From contig CAJTZH010000003.1 of the NCBI GenBank assembly GCA_910584325.1, positions 4,891 to 68,890 of the forward strand: a DNA stretch of 64,000 nucleotides, given 5' to 3'. This stretch comes from an uncultured Lachnospiraceae bacterium (GTDB lineage: Bacteria > Bacillota > Clostridia > Lachnospirales > Lachnospiraceae). The notes below the pieces were generated by a model, which was not told the DNA's origin, searched no databases, and saw nothing but the letters and a program-made list of their open reading frames with translations. The position numbers and the translations under genes are program-made. Positions 33,991 to 43,650 of the stretch are shown here, piece by piece. Each line of letters starts with the position of its first letter. Position 1 is the first letter of the stretch.

Positions 33991-35883
33991 ATGAATATAC
34001 AGGCACAATGCTGCGGCATTTTATTAATGCTGGTACTTTTATTTTTCTATGTGCGTCAGAAGAAAATACATTTATCTACGGAAAAAGCATTTCTGCTGAT
34101 ATTTTTTGTATCCTTACTTTGTGTTTTTCTGGATATCGTATCTATTATCGCAATCACGCATATGCAGAATCTGCCGCTGTTCCTTGTCGAACTTATTTGC
34201 AAATCCTATCTTGCTTCGCTTTTAAGCGTTGCGGTCTGCGGTCTGATTTATGTATATACGGACATCAATTCCAAAATCATACGTTATAAGAATTTTATCA
34301 GAATATACCTCTGCATTGCCGCTCTTGGAATTACATTAATTTATCTGCTTCCAATCCGGTACTTTCATAAACCGGAACTCGACATGCTCTACACATACGG
34401 TCCAAGCGTCCTCACGACATACGCTTTTTCATTCGGGTTTCTGATTACCATTTTCGTTCTGACGCTGCGCCAGAGAAAATGCATGAACAAAAGCCGGCGG
34501 GAAGCGGTAATGATTTGGATGATTATCTGGATAGGCGCGGCGTTCATTCAGTTTCTGAACAACAACCTGCTGCTCATCGGTTATGCAGGATGTATCGGAA
34601 TGATGGTTCTTTATTTAAAACTGGAAAATCCGGAGACAAATCTTGACCGCACAACGGGGCTTTTTAATCAAAACGCACTTGTACAATACATAGAACAGCT
34701 TTACCGGAAGAAAGAACCTTTTTCATTGTTGTCTATTTTGATAGAACAGTCTTTTAAACAGAACTTTAATACCGACTTTATAGAAAATATGCGTATTGAT
34801 ATGATTGACTTTCTGTCCCGCATTTCTGACGGAAAAGTCTTTAAAAACGCGGCCGACGAGATTATTATTATCTTTAATAATGAAACTACCGCGGCAAAAT
34901 GGCTTGATATGATTGACAAACAATTCAAAAAAATACTGCATCCAAATGAGGAAATCAGCCTGCGGACTTCCGTTTTATTTATACCGGACGCTTACCTTGT
35001 GGATAAGGGTGAAGATTTATTTTATCTCATCCGCCACGCAAGGCAGGCAAATAAAGAATTTTCGACTGATACGCTGCTGACCGTGACAAAAGACACTGCC
35101 GTACAGATGTATGAGGAGCGCAAAATCAAGCAGATTATACTTGAAGCGATGGATTCGGACCGCATAGAAGTATTTTACCAGCCCATTTTCTCCACCGAAA
35201 AGCAGCAGTTTACTTCGGCAGAAGCTCTTGTCCGCATTCGTGGCGAGGACGGTTCTATTATTCCTCCTGACATGTTTATTTCAATCGCCGAACAAAACGG
35301 CATGATTTTAAAACTAGGTGAAATTGTTTTTGAGAAGGTCTGCCGCTTTATAAAGCGGGAACGCCTCGAGCAGTACGGAATCCAGTATATTGAAGTCAAC
35401 CTTTCCATGATTCAGTGCGCGGACGAACATTTATCGGATACTTACATAGACATTATGAAAAAATATAATATTAATCCGGCGATGATTAATCTTGAAATTA
35501 CAGAATCCGCGTCCTTAAACGCCAGGAAAATTTTACTGGATAATATGAAATGCCTGATGAATTACGGCATCAAGTTCTCGCTCGACGATTTCGGCACAGG
35601 ACAATCCAATCTCAATTATATTGTGGATATGCCGGTTGATATTGTCAAATTTGACCGCGGCATGATAAATTCTTATTTTGACAACGGAAAAGCGAAATAC
35701 GTTATGGACGCCGCAATGCACATGATTCACGGTATGCAGCTAAAAATCGTGTCCGAGGGCATAGAGACCGAACAGCAGTGCCAAGTCATGCAGGAATTGG
35801 GAATCAGCTACATACAGGGATATTATTTTTCAAAGCCGCTGCCTGAAGCGGATTTTCTGAAGTTTTTAGCACAAAAACAATGA
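33991..35883 (+). CDS. Membrane c-di-GMP phosphodiesterase with degenerate GGDEF
   Basis: 630 residues: about seven N-terminal TM helices (residues 5-215), a GGDEF domain that has lost its active site (NAADEIIII in place of GGDEF, RTTGLFNQ in place of the usual LTGLPNR), and a C-terminal EAL domain with the catalytic set intact: EALVRI, NLEITESA, LDDFGTGQSN, the Lys in IVKFD and SEGIETE. It should hydrolyse c-di-GMP, with the GGDEF domain perhaps a GTP sensor. GGAGG precedes the ATG. Confidence 0.9.
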   Translation: MNIQAQCCGILLMLVLLFFYVRQKKIHLSTEKAFLLIFFVSLLCVFLDIVSIIAITHMQNLPLFLVELICKSYLASLLSVAVCGLIYVYTDINSKIIRYKNFIRIYLCIAALGITLIYLLPIRYFHKPELDMLYTYGPSVLTTYAFSFGFLITIFVLTLRQRKCMNKSRREAVMIWMIIWIGAAFIQFLNNNLLLIGYAGCIGMMVLYLKLENPETNLDRTTGLFNQNALVQYIEQLYRKKEPFSLLSILIEQSFKQNFNTDFIENMRIDMIDFLSRISDGKVFKNAADEIIIIFNNETTAAKWLDMIDKQFKKILHPNEEISLRTSVLFIPDAYLVDKGEDLFYLIRHARQANKEFSTDTLLTVTKDTAVQMYEERKIKQIILEAMDSDRIEVFYQPIFSTEKQQFTSAEALVRIRGEDGSIIPPDMFISIAEQNGMILKLGEIVFEKVCRFIKRERLEQYGIQYIEVNLSMIQCADEHLSDTYIDIMKKYNINPAMINLEITESASLNARKILLDNMKCLMNYGIKFSLDDFGTGQSNLNYIVDMPVDIVKFDRGMINSYFDNGKAKYVMDAAMHMIHGMQLKIVSEGIETEQQCQVMQELGISYIQGYYFSKPLPEADFLKFLAQKQ

Positions 35884-35891
35884 CAGACAGT

Positions 35892-35935
35892 ACTTGTACC
35901 GGTTTTGTTGTGAGAAACCGGTACAAGTTTTTTCA
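35892..35935 (+). terminator. Strong terminator of the EAL gene
   Basis: A perfect 14-bp stem, ACTTGTACCGGTTT (35892-35905) with AAACCGGTACAAGT (35915-35928), followed by six Ts. Confidence 0.92.
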
Positions 35936-35953
35936 ATTTTTTTAATTTTCTCA

Positions 35954-35982
35954 TTGACAATCTTCGATAAAGTATGTAAAAT
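35954..35982 (+). promoter_or_regulatory. Promoter of tRNA-Leu(CAG)
   Basis: TTGACA (35954-35959), 17-bp spacer, TAAAAT (35977-35982), about 45 bp before the mature tRNA 5' end. Confidence 0.75.
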
Positions 35983-36031
35983 AAATTCTGTTATGTAACA
36001 GAGTTTGTTTGAACAGATTTCTATTCATTCC

Positions 36032-36116
36032 GCGGAAGTGTCGGAATTGGCAGACGAGCTAGATTCAGGTTCTAGTGGCAGTTTTTGCCGTGTGGGTTCA
36101 AGTCCCATCTTCCGCA
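36032..36116 (+). tRNA. tRNA-Leu (anticodon CAG)
   Basis: An 85-nt class II tRNA with acceptor GCGGAAG/CTTCCGC and discriminator A, anticodon stem CTAGA/TCTAG with loop TTCAGGT (CAG), a long variable arm (GGCAGTTTTTGCC) and T-loop GGTTCAAGTCC. It reads CUG. No encoded CCA. Own promoter and terminator. Confidence 0.96.
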
Positions 36117-36127
36117 CTATTGGTATT

Positions 36128-36168
36128 GAGCCGAATCTCTTGGTTTTTCAAGGGATTCGGCTCTTTTT
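36128..36168 (+). terminator. Terminator of tRNA-Leu(CAG)
   Basis: GAGCCGAATC (36128-36137) pairs with GATTCGGCTC (36154-36163); a further CTTG/CAAG pairing extends the stem. Five Ts follow. Confidence 0.9.
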
Positions 36169-36269
36169 ATGTTTTAGGAAGGGGATGAGGGCTTGGTCAC
36201 TTTGGTCACTTTTGCAGGTGATGGGGGAGCAGTCAATACCCAATTTCTTTTTCAGTACCATATTACGCC

Positions 36270-37961
36270 TTACTTATCCATCCCGCACGCATAGGCTTGT
36301 TCCGCTGACATCCGTTCGCTGATTACGCTCTGATAAAAACGATACCCGCCGGAAAAATTGTAGCAGTCAAATCCGTTCTGCGTCAGAATCCTGCATGCGA
36401 TATAACTTCTGAGTCCGCTCTGACACATGACATACACCGGTTTAGACTTATCGAGCTCATCAAGCCTCTCTCTTACATCATCCACCGGAATATTGATAAA
36501 CCCATCCACATGCCCGTACCGGTATTCTCTTTGTGTTCTTGCATCGAGCAGCGTAACGCTGCCGTCTTTAGGCAGATTTTCTACTTCATCCCAGTGAAAT
36601 TGCTTTATCTTTCCCGTCGCAATATTTTCAATCATAAATCCTGCCATATTAACCGGGTCCTTTGCCGAAGAAAATGGCGGCGCGTACGCCAAATCCAAAT
36701 CCTTCAGACTGTCCGCCCTCATTCCTGCGCTTATGGCCGTCGCGATGACGTCGAGTCTTTTATCCACTCCGTCGCAGCCCACAATCTGAGCTCCGAGGAT
36801 TCTCAGACTTTCCTTCTCAAAGATAACTTTCATTGTCATCACCCTGGCGCCCGGATAATATCCGGCATGTGATAACGGAGATAGCACTACTCTGTCATAC
36901 GCTATCCCGGCGTCTTTCGCGGCTTTTTCCGTAATACCGGTGCTGGCGGCAGTCATGTCAAACAGTTTTATTACCGATGAACCCATAGAGCCTTTGTAAT
37001 GACTATCCAATCCGCATATATTATCCGCTGCAATCCGCCCCTGCTTATTTGCCGGTCCCGCAAGCGCTATCAGCGCGTCAGTTCCCGTCACGGCATGCTT
37101 TACCAGAACAGCGTCGCCTACCGCGTAAATGTCGGGAACAGAAGTCTCCATCCTGTCATTTACAATAATAGCATTCTTCATTCCAAGCGTAAGTCCCGCT
37201 TTCTTCGCCAGAGTCGTTTCCGGGCTCACTCCCGTTGCCATCAGCACCATATCTGCCTGAATGGAAGCGTCGTCCTTTAATAAAACGTTCAGACCGTCGG
37301 CGTGTTCTTCAAAACCAATCACATTTTTACCAAGTTTGAGCGTTATGCCCTTAGAACGCAGTTTCGCATGCACCATAGACGCCATATCATAGTCGAGCGT
37401 GTTCATCAAATGATTCGGTCTTTGTACAACCGTCACCGAAATCCCCAAATCACATAAATTTTCCGCAACTTCCAGTCCGATAAAACCGCCTCCGACCATC
37501 ACTGCCGATTTCGGGTTTTGTTCCTCCACAAACTTCCGAATCCGAAATGTATCCTCTACCGTTCTTAACGAAAATATTCTCTCATGATTCATTCCCGGCA
37601 GGTCCGGTCTGACCGGTCTGGCTCCCGGGGAAAGAATCAATTTGTCATAAGATTCCTCATATACTTTTTTGCTCTCTAATTCCTGTATAGTAACCGTCTT
37701 TTTTGAAACGTCAATATCTGTCGCTTCCTGCTTTACCCTTACCTGAATGCGGAATCTGTTCCAAAAACTGTCCGGAGTCTGCAGCGTCAAATCGTCGTCA
37801 TTTTCAATAACCCCGCCTATGTAATACGGCAGACCGCAGTTTGCGTAAGAAACATATCCCGTCCTTTCAATAACAATAATCTGCGCGTTTTCATCCAGTC
37901 TGCGGATTCTCGCTGCTGCAGTAGCGCCGCCTGCCACACCGCCCACAATCACAATCTTCAT
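36270..37961 (-). CDS. CoA-disulfide reductase-type flavoprotein with rhodanese domain
   Basis: 563 residues. FAD site GGVAGGATAAARIRR, redox Cys43 in SYANCGLPYY, NAD(P) site MVGGGFIGLEVAE, second FAD motif YAVGDAV, a dimerisation domain, then a C-terminal rhodanese domain with active Cys in VMCQSGLRS. Homologues reduce CoA disulfide or persulfide/polysulfide. The rhodanese suggests sulfane-sulfur handling. A separate rhodanese lipoprotein is encoded immediately upstream, probably in one operon. Confidence 0.92.
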   Translation of the reverse strand: MKIVIVGGVAGGATAAARIRRLDENAQIIVIERTGYVSYANCGLPYYIGGVIENDDDLTLQTPDSFWNRFRIQVRVKQEATDIDVSKKTVTIQELESKKVYEESYDKLILSPGARPVRPDLPGMNHERIFSLRTVEDTFRIRKFVEEQNPKSAVMVGGGFIGLEVAENLCDLGISVTVVQRPNHLMNTLDYDMASMVHAKLRSKGITLKLGKNVIGFEEHADGLNVLLKDDASIQADMVLMATGVSPETTLAKKAGLTLGMKNAIIVNDRMETSVPDIYAVGDAVLVKHAVTGTDALIALAGPANKQGRIAADNICGLDSHYKGSMGSSVIKLFDMTAASTGITEKAAKDAGIAYDRVVLSPLSHAGYYPGARVMTMKVIFEKESLRILGAQIVGCDGVDKRLDVIATAISAGMRADSLKDLDLAYAPPFSSAKDPVNMAGFMIENIATGKIKQFHWDEVENLPKDGSVTLLDARTQREYRYGHVDGFINIPVDDVRERLDELDKSKPVYVMCQSGLRSYIACRILTQNGFDCYNFSGGYRFYQSVISERMSAEQAYACGMDK

Positions 37962-37997
37962 TTACAAATCACAACCTTTCTGCAATACTTACTTCAT

Positions 37998-38417
37998 TCA
38001 ATCGTTACCGACAGCCGTCTCACCGTTCCAGTCGATAATTCCGCCAAATTCATATATATTTGTATACCCCTGCTCTACGAGCTTTGACGCAGCCTGTTTG
38101 CTCCGGTTTCCGCTTCGACAGTAAATCAAAATCATCTGCTCCTTGTCAGGCAGTTCTTCAACCGCCTCCTCCCCGATTGTTTCATTTGGCACGCAAACCG
38201 CGCCGGGAATATGCCCGCTTTCATATTCTTCTATGGTTCGAACATCGAGAATGATGTAATCTTCTTCCGATTCCATCAGCTTTGCCGCTTCTTCCATTGA
38301 TATCTGCGTATAAGAAGCTTCTTCCGACTTATCAGAACAGCCGCTCAACACTATCGACAATGAAAAACACACCGCCAAGGCTGCTCCCAATATCAATCTG
38401 CTTTTTCCCGATTTCAC
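37998..38417 (-). CDS. Rhodanese-domain lipoprotein
   Basis: 139 residues: signal peptide with lipobox (VLSGCSD), then one rhodanese domain with YIILDVRTIEEYESGHIPGA and the active-site loop IYCRSGNRSKQA. Exposed outside the membrane, it could transfer sulfur from thiosulfate or persulfides. GTG start behind AAAGGAGG. It lies 36 bp before the CoA-disulfide reductase gene. Confidence 0.9.
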   Translation of the reverse strand: MKSGKSRLILGAALAVCFSLSIVLSGCSDKSEEASYTQISMEEAAKLMESEEDYIILDVRTIEEYESGHIPGAVCVPNETIGEEAVEELPDKEQMILIYCRSGNRSKQAASKLVEQGYTNIYEFGGIIDWNGETAVGND

Positions 38418-38572
38418 ACCATTGCCTCCTTTGCGAAAACTGCTTATTATGATATTTATTTTAACAAAAATTAAGGAACTTTTAAATAGAAATTTTCCGC
38501 TTTATCCTCATGTAGAAATTTACCATACATAACCTGCCGCCGCTTTCATATACTACTCAAGAGGTAAATTCT

Positions 38573-39115
38573 ATGAAACATTTAAAACGCTATACGATTA
38601 TCGGAATCATTTTTGTCCTGATTGCGGGAACACTTGCCCATTTTCTATATGATTGGTCGGGAAATCGATATTTTGTCGGACTTTTCACACCGATTAACGA
38701 ATCTATCTGGGAGCATATGAAACTTTTATTCTTCCCCATGCTGTTATACGCCCTTTTTCTGATTTTAATATTTGAAAAAGAGTATCCGTGTGTTACTTCA
38801 GCTTTATGTTTTGGAATTGTGACCGGAACGTTGCTGATTCCGATTTTTTACTATGCCTATACCGCCATTCTCGGCAAAGATATGTTTCTCCTTGATATCG
38901 CGGTATTTATTTTCAGTATCGTCATTGCCTTCCTACTCGCCTACCGTTTTACACTGTCCTGCAAATTGGAACCGTATACGGTTTTATTGTGCTGCCTTGT
39001 ATGTGTTTTGTTTGCCTGCTTCATGATATTTACGTATCATCCGCCGGACATGAAACTGTTTGAAGACCCGACAAAACCTGACATTCCGTTAAATCAGATT
39101 GTCAGGTTCCCATAA
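38573..39115 (+). CDS. DUF6512-like integral membrane protein
   Basis: 180 residues with five predicted TM helices. It has LAHFLYDWSGNRYFVGLFTPINESIWEHMKL split over TM1 and the following loop, which I associate with the Clostridia DUF6512 family of unknown function. RBS AGAGGT. Monocistronic, convergent with iscU. Confidence 0.75.
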   Translation: MKHLKRYTIIGIIFVLIAGTLAHFLYDWSGNRYFVGLFTPINESIWEHMKLLFFPMLLYALFLILIFEKEYPCVTSALCFGIVTGTLLIPIFYYAYTAILGKDMFLLDIAVFIFSIVIAFLLAYRFTLSCKLEPYTVLLCCLVCVLFACFMIFTYHPPDMKLFEDPTKPDIPLNQIVRFP

Positions 39116-39140
39116 ATCAATCCGTGCGGCAGTATTGTAA

Positions 39141-39584
39141 TCAATAGTCTTCGCCAGCGTCCTCTTCTTTTTCCGCAATATCATTGACGGGCTTTTGTAA
39201 TCCGTCGATGACAAGATGGTTTTTTTCGGCATAATCCCACAATGCCGCATGGATTGCCTCCTCTGCCAGAAGAGAACAGTGCACTTTTACCGGCGGCAGA
39301 CCGTCCAGTGCCTCCATAACCGCTTTATTCGTGACCTTCAGCGCCTCTTCCACGGTTTTACCTTTGACCAGCTCTGTCGCCATACTGCTTGTTGCCACTG
39401 CCGCGCCGCAGCCAAATGTTTTAAATTTTACATCCTGAATAACTCCCGCGTCGTCAATCTCCAGATACATTCTCATAATATCGCCGCACTTCGCGTTACC
39501 GACTGTTCCGATTCCGCTCGCATTCTCTATTTCCCCGACATTTCTGGGATTGTTAAAATGGTCCATTACCTTTTCACTGTACAT
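39141..39584 (-). CDS. iscU: Iron-sulfur cluster scaffold protein (IscU/NifU type)
   Basis: 147 residues from ATG 39584. It holds assembling Fe-S clusters through three conserved cysteines, visible in GNAKCGDIMRM, FGCGAAVATSS and VHCSLLAEEA. MYSEKVMDHFNNPRN is the usual N-terminus of the family, so this start is preferred over an ATG 15 bp upstream that would overlap iscS. Last gene of the operon. Confidence 0.93.
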   Translation of the reverse strand: MYSEKVMDHFNNPRNVGEIENASGIGTVGNAKCGDIMRMYLEIDDAGVIQDVKFKTFGCGAAVATSSMATELVKGKTVEEALKVTNKAVMEALDGLPPVKVHCSLLAEEAIHAALWDYAEKNHLVIDGLQKPVNDIAEKEEDAGEDY

Positions 39585-39585
39585 A

Positions 39586-40770
39586 TTATTTTGCTCCATT
39601 CCTTAAAAAATCCTCATATAGAGGAGACATCTTTCTTAATCTGTCCACGATCTCTTTTAACTGCTCCACCGTAAAATCAATCTCTTCTTTTGTTGTCTTT
39701 TCCGACAGCGTAAGGCGTAGGGAACCATGCGCGATTTCATGAGGAAGCCCGATTGCCAGAAGCACATGGGAAGGATCAAGAGAACCCGATGTGCAGGCGG
39801 AACCGCTTGACGCGCAGATACCTTTCTGGTCTAAAAGAATCAGCAGGGATTCTCCTTCTACAAACCGGAAACAGAAATTGGCGTTGTTTGGCAGCCTTTT
39901 TGTTCTTTCTCCATTTAACCTGCTGTATGGAATCTCCTTCAAAACTCTGTCAATCAGATAATCCCGAAGTCCCGTCTCATAGGCAATTTTCTCATCCATC
40001 GCATTATCCGCAAGCTGCGCCGCTTTCGCAAATCCTACGATTCCCGGCACATTGTGCGTTCCTGCCCTGCGCGCTCTCTCCTGCGCCCCTCCATGAATAA
40101 AAGAACGGATTTTCACGCCTTTTCTGACGTACAACAATCCGATTCCCTTGGGTCCGTTTATTTTATGCCCACTGGCGCTTAACATATCAATGTTCATCTC
40201 ATCCACGTCAAGCCCGATATGCCCGAATGCCTGCACCGCGTCTGTGTGGAACAGTACTCCGTGTTTTTTCGCGATTTGTCCGATTTCCATGAGCGGCTCA
40301 ATCGTACCGATTTCATTATTTGCCGCTATCACGGAGATTAAAATAGTATCCGGACGAATCGCCTGTTCTAATTCTTTGGAACAAATTGTTCCATATTCAT
40401 TGACATCCAGATATGTAATTTCATACCCTTTTTTCTCTAAATATTCGCACGTATGAAGCACTGCGTGGTGTTCAATTTTCGTCGTGATAATATGTTTTCC
40501 TTTACTTTCATAGGCTTCTGCCGCGGCTTTGAGCGCCCAGTTATCCGACTCGGTGCCGCCGCCCGTAAAATAAATTTCCTCCGCCTTTGCGTGAATGAAA
40601 TCCGCCAGTGTCTGTCTTGCGCTTAATACCGCCCTGTTTGCTTTCTGGGCAAATGTATAGATGGAAGACGGATTTCCGTAAATCTCCGTAAAATACGGAT
40701 TCATCGCCTCCAGTACTTCAGGATAAACCTGCGTTGTCGCCGCGTTATCCAGATAAATTACCTTATTCAT
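39586..40770 (-). CDS. iscS: Cysteine desulfurase (IscS/NifS)
   Basis: 394 residues. PLP-dependent class V aminotransferase fold: His in IEHHAVLHT, PLP lysine in SASGHKINGPKG, and the catalytic Cys loop SSGSACTSGSLDPSH. It removes sulfur from cysteine as an enzyme-bound persulfide and passes it to the IscU scaffold encoded immediately downstream. AAAGGAG before the ATG. It follows the Rrf2 regulator by 11 bp. Confidence 0.95.
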   Translation of the reverse strand: MNKVIYLDNAATTQVYPEVLEAMNPYFTEIYGNPSSIYTFAQKANRAVLSARQTLADFIHAKAEEIYFTGGGTESDNWALKAAAEAYESKGKHIITTKIEHHAVLHTCEYLEKKGYEITYLDVNEYGTICSKELEQAIRPDTILISVIAANNEIGTIEPLMEIGQIAKKHGVLFHTDAVQAFGHIGLDVDEMNIDMLSASGHKINGPKGIGLLYVRKGVKIRSFIHGGAQERARRAGTHNVPGIVGFAKAAQLADNAMDEKIAYETGLRDYLIDRVLKEIPYSRLNGERTKRLPNNANFCFRFVEGESLLILLDQKGICASSGSACTSGSLDPSHVLLAIGLPHEIAHGSLRLTLSEKTTKEEIDFTVEQLKEIVDRLRKMSPLYEDFLRNGAK

Positions 40771-40781
40771 AACAAACTCCT

Positions 40782-41186
40782 TTACATTTTCACCAAATCC
40801 TCAATCGACACGCTGTCCAGATACGCATTGACAATCTCGTTTAGTTTCGTCCACATAGGAAGCGTCCTGCATTCGGCGGCATTAGCACAGTGTCCGGCGC
40901 CCTCTTCCAGACAAGCCACCGGCGCCAGCGTTCCTTCCGTCAGACGCAGAATTTCTCCTGCTTTATAGTCTTTTGGCGCACGATTGAGGCGGTATCCGCC
41001 GCCTTTCCCATGTACCGCTTCTATCAGGTTGTTTTTAGACAACATCGTCATGATGCTTTCCAGATATTTCTGCGATATATTCTGACGTTTCGCGATTTCT
41101 TTTAACGGAATGTAGCCGCTGCTCTGCTGCTCCGCCAAATCAATCATTACCCGCAGTGCGTAACGCCCTTTTGTTGAAATCAACAT
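40782..41186 (-). CDS. iscR: Rrf2-family regulator (IscR-like)
   Basis: 134 residues from ATG 41186, which follows GGAGAAGG; the open frame continues 72 bp upstream into cysK. Winged helix (STKGRYALRVMIDLAEQ, ISQKYLESIMTMLSKNNL, VHGKGGGYRLNR) and three cysteines spaced C-x7-C-x5-C (about residues 92-106) that could ligate an Fe-S cluster, though IscR usually has x5/x5. Likely controls this operon through the TTACCTA/TAGGTAA repeat at 43651. Confidence 0.88.
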   Translation of the reverse strand: MLISTKGRYALRVMIDLAEQQSSGYIPLKEIAKRQNISQKYLESIMTMLSKNNLIEAVHGKGGGYRLNRAPKDYKAGEILRLTEGTLAPVACLEEGAGHCANAAECRTLPMWTKLNEIVNAYLDSVSIEDLVKM

Positions 41187-41202
41187 ATCCTTCTCCTGCC
41201 CT

Positions 41203-42183
41203 TTACTGATACATATTCGTCGATAAATACTTAAACGCGTTATCCGCCAGAATAACAATAATATTCTTGTCCGCCGCTTCCTCTCTTTTGGCTATCTGCG
41301 TTGCCACCCAGAGCGCCGCTCCCGCCGACTGACCCACAAAAAATCCTTCCGCTCTCACCAGTTTCCTGCCTGTTTCATACGCATCCTCCGCAATGACGTC
41401 AAAACATTCGTCGTAATATGTATTAAATTTCTTAAATAATACCGGTACTTTATCATCCGGCACGCCGTCAAATTTCAAAACGCCGTCAATCGTATTTCTG
41501 TCGGGATACGCCGGGTCTTTTAACGATTGTTTGGCAGGCTGCGCCCCGATAATTTTCACATCGGGATTTTTTGCCCGCAGGTAAGCCGATAAGCCTGACA
41601 GCGTACCGCCTGTTCCCACCAATTGAACGACATAATCTACTCTGCCGTCCGTCGCTTCCCAAATCTCGGGGCCGGTTCCGATAATATGCGCTCTTGAATT
41701 TGCGGGATTGGAGCACTGATTAATGTAAAACCATCCGCGCGACTTCGCAAAACTTTCCATAACATTTTCCAGACCTTCCAGCGAAAGTCCCGTTTTTAAC
41801 ATTTCGCAAAATCCCGGCACGTCCGATACCTGCAATAATTCAGCGCCCATCGCCTTTAATATCTGCGAGCGTTCTATCGAAACGCCGGGCTGAATGACCG
41901 CCGCGTAATGGTATCCTTTGGCATTCGCGAACGCGGCAGTGGCAATTCCCGTATTTCCGCTTGTATAATCCACGATTGTCATTCCCGGTTTCAGCTTTCC
42001 CTCATACTCCGCTTCCAGAATCATATTCCGCGCCGCTCTGTCCTTTACGCTGCCGGAAGGATTAAAATACTCAAATTTCCCTAAAATGTGACCGACGGCA
42101 TGTTCCGCCTCCTCGTATCTGTGCAGTCTGACTAGCGGTGTGTTTCCAACCAAATAGATTATCGAATCATATATTTTTCCCAT
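41203..42183 (-). CDS. cysK: Cysteine synthase family PLP enzyme
   Basis: 326 residues. A fold-type II PLP enzyme making cysteine from O-acetylserine and sulfide: PLP lysine in NPSGSVKDRAA, phosphate loop TSGNTGIATAAF and GTGGTLSGLSAYL. It sits between the LanC-like gene and the Rrf2/iscS/iscU genes, so cysteine supply is coupled to sulfur mobilisation. A related activity such as beta-replacement on other O-acyl serines cannot be excluded. Confidence 0.9.
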   Translation of the reverse strand: MGKIYDSIIYLVGNTPLVRLHRYEEAEHAVGHILGKFEYFNPSGSVKDRAARNMILEAEYEGKLKPGMTIVDYTSGNTGIATAAFANAKGYHYAAVIQPGVSIERSQILKAMGAELLQVSDVPGFCEMLKTGLSLEGLENVMESFAKSRGWFYINQCSNPANSRAHIIGTGPEIWEATDGRVDYVVQLVGTGGTLSGLSAYLRAKNPDVKIIGAQPAKQSLKDPAYPDRNTIDGVLKFDGVPDDKVPVLFKKFNTYYDECFDVIAEDAYETGRKLVRAEGFFVGQSAGAALWVATQIAKREEAADKNIIVILADNAFKYLSTNMYQ

Positions 42184-42195
42184 CGTTTTCTCTCC

Positions 42196-43623
42196 TTACT
42201 GATAATTGTATTCAACTACTTCTATGTATTTTTCGTTCCTGAGCACGCCTGCCAATGACAGCAGACTCCATGCGTTTCCGGCAGTTCCGATATACAGACC
42301 GGTATAACTGTGGACATCCTGCGGAATCGTTCTCCACCAGTTTCCCAGCCATCTTCTGGAATTTCCAATCTTATAAATATCATGTCCGTCGTCATCCGCG
42401 TATGACTGACCGATGACCGTTCTCGCGGTGCGTTTCGCGTAATTTAAAAATTCCTCCTCGCCCGTTAAACGGTATACCAGAATAAAATGTTCCAAAAGTC
42501 CCGGCGTTCCGCAGCACAATGCCTGACTGCGCCAGTATCCTCTGGAAAAATGCTCCGGGGCACCTGCTTCGATAATACCTCTGGACAGTTTTTTCACCCA
42601 GTCAAGGTACTCCTTCTCCCGCGTAATCGTATATAACGCCGCAAACAGTAACGCTGTCCCTGCCGGTCCATGGCAGGTGCTCAGGTAATAAAATTCTGTT
42701 GACGGTCCTCTTTTTAAACTGTCTAAATACGGAACGAGAACCGCCTCCTCGTCTCCTACGGCAATCCCCTGAATATACGCCGCCGCATCTTTTGCCGCCT
42801 GTAAAAATACTTCGTCTTTTGCCACCTTATATAAAATTGTAAACGTCCAGCCTACGCCGGAAGTGCCGTGCGCAAGATTGACCCAGAATACATCCTCCGG
42901 GAAATCAATGATTGTTAAATCCACAACATTCCAGTATTTTCCGCCGTTTGGCGCATCCTTCCCCTTTGAAACAAGGAAATATCCTAACGACTTTGCCGCC
43001 TCCAGATATTTCGCGTCATTTGTCACTTTCCACGTTGAAACAAGATATGTAATAAATCCCGCATCGCCGCACAAATCGTTCTGCTCACTCCAGTAAATTC
43101 CTTCCGGCGCCCTCTTCGCCGCCGCTAAGAGGTCGTCCGCCGCCTTCACAACATACGTTCTATACTTTTCTTCTCCGGTGACTTCATAAAGCTTTAATAT
43201 CAGATACGCGCTTCCTGTCGGTCCGTTATAGTAGCCTGTAATCCATCCCGGCATATTTTTCACATGAACAAGTTTGTCCTCTGTTTTCTTCACATTGTCT
43301 AACGCATTTTCATAGAATGCACTTCCTTCATCCGTGGCAATAATATCATCTGCCGCCGCTTTTGCTTCCAGCAGATATTCCTCCTTTTTGGTCACCTGAT
43401 ACAGACGCAGATAAAACAAGCCGATACCCGCCGAACCGCCGTATAAAGATTTTTCCGTCAACATCGGATAATCTGAAAAATCCTCGTCGGAATCAGGACT
43501 TTGATTCCACCTTTTCCCATGCGGAGTAATCTTTTCCGTCGTTTTAATCCACCTTGCGCTCTCCTCGGCAATCGCGATATAATCCTCTGCCTGATACGTT
43601 TTAAATAAATAATTTCCTGCCAT
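42196..43623 (-). CDS. LanC-like (alpha/alpha)-toroid protein
   Basis: 475 residues from ATG 43623, 8 nt after AAGGAG. Seven GxxG-type repeats mark an alpha/alpha toroid: GGSAGIG, NGPTGSA, CGDAGF, AHGTSGVG, CHGPAGT, CCGTPGL, GTAGNA. Three positions match LanC/LanCL: His252 (LAHG), Cys317-His318 (CHG) and Cys370-Cys371. In LanC the last pair is Cys-His, so here zinc may be held by three cysteines. LanC/LanCL enzymes add thiols to dehydroamino acids. No LanB/LanM or lantibiotic precursor is nearby; instead it heads a cysK-iscR-iscS-iscU operon. Function unknown; a thiol-linked role is inferred. Confidence 0.8.
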   Translation of the reverse strand: MAGNYLFKTYQAEDYIAIAEESARWIKTTEKITPHGKRWNQSPDSDEDFSDYPMLTEKSLYGGSAGIGLFYLRLYQVTKKEEYLLEAKAAADDIIATDEGSAFYENALDNVKKTEDKLVHVKNMPGWITGYYNGPTGSAYLILKLYEVTGEEKYRTYVVKAADDLLAAAKRAPEGIYWSEQNDLCGDAGFITYLVSTWKVTNDAKYLEAAKSLGYFLVSKGKDAPNGGKYWNVVDLTIIDFPEDVFWVNLAHGTSGVGWTFTILYKVAKDEVFLQAAKDAAAYIQGIAVGDEEAVLVPYLDSLKRGPSTEFYYLSTCHGPAGTALLFAALYTITREKEYLDWVKKLSRGIIEAGAPEHFSRGYWRSQALCCGTPGLLEHFILVYRLTGEEEFLNYAKRTARTVIGQSYADDDGHDIYKIGNSRRWLGNWWRTIPQDVHSYTGLYIGTAGNAWSLLSLAGVLRNEKYIEVVEYNYQ

Positions 43624-43650
43624 ATTCATCACTCCTTATCATATACCCAC

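Noticed and set aside
41187..41258. Longer N-terminus for the Rrf2 regulator
   Set aside because: The extra 24 residues overlap the cysK end, show no family similarity, and the internal ATG has a good GGAGAAGG site.
42196..43623. Lantibiotic biosynthesis cluster around the LanC-like gene
   Set aside because: No LanB/LanM dehydratase, precursor peptide, protease or LanT transporter nearby; the neighbours are cysteine and Fe-S genes.
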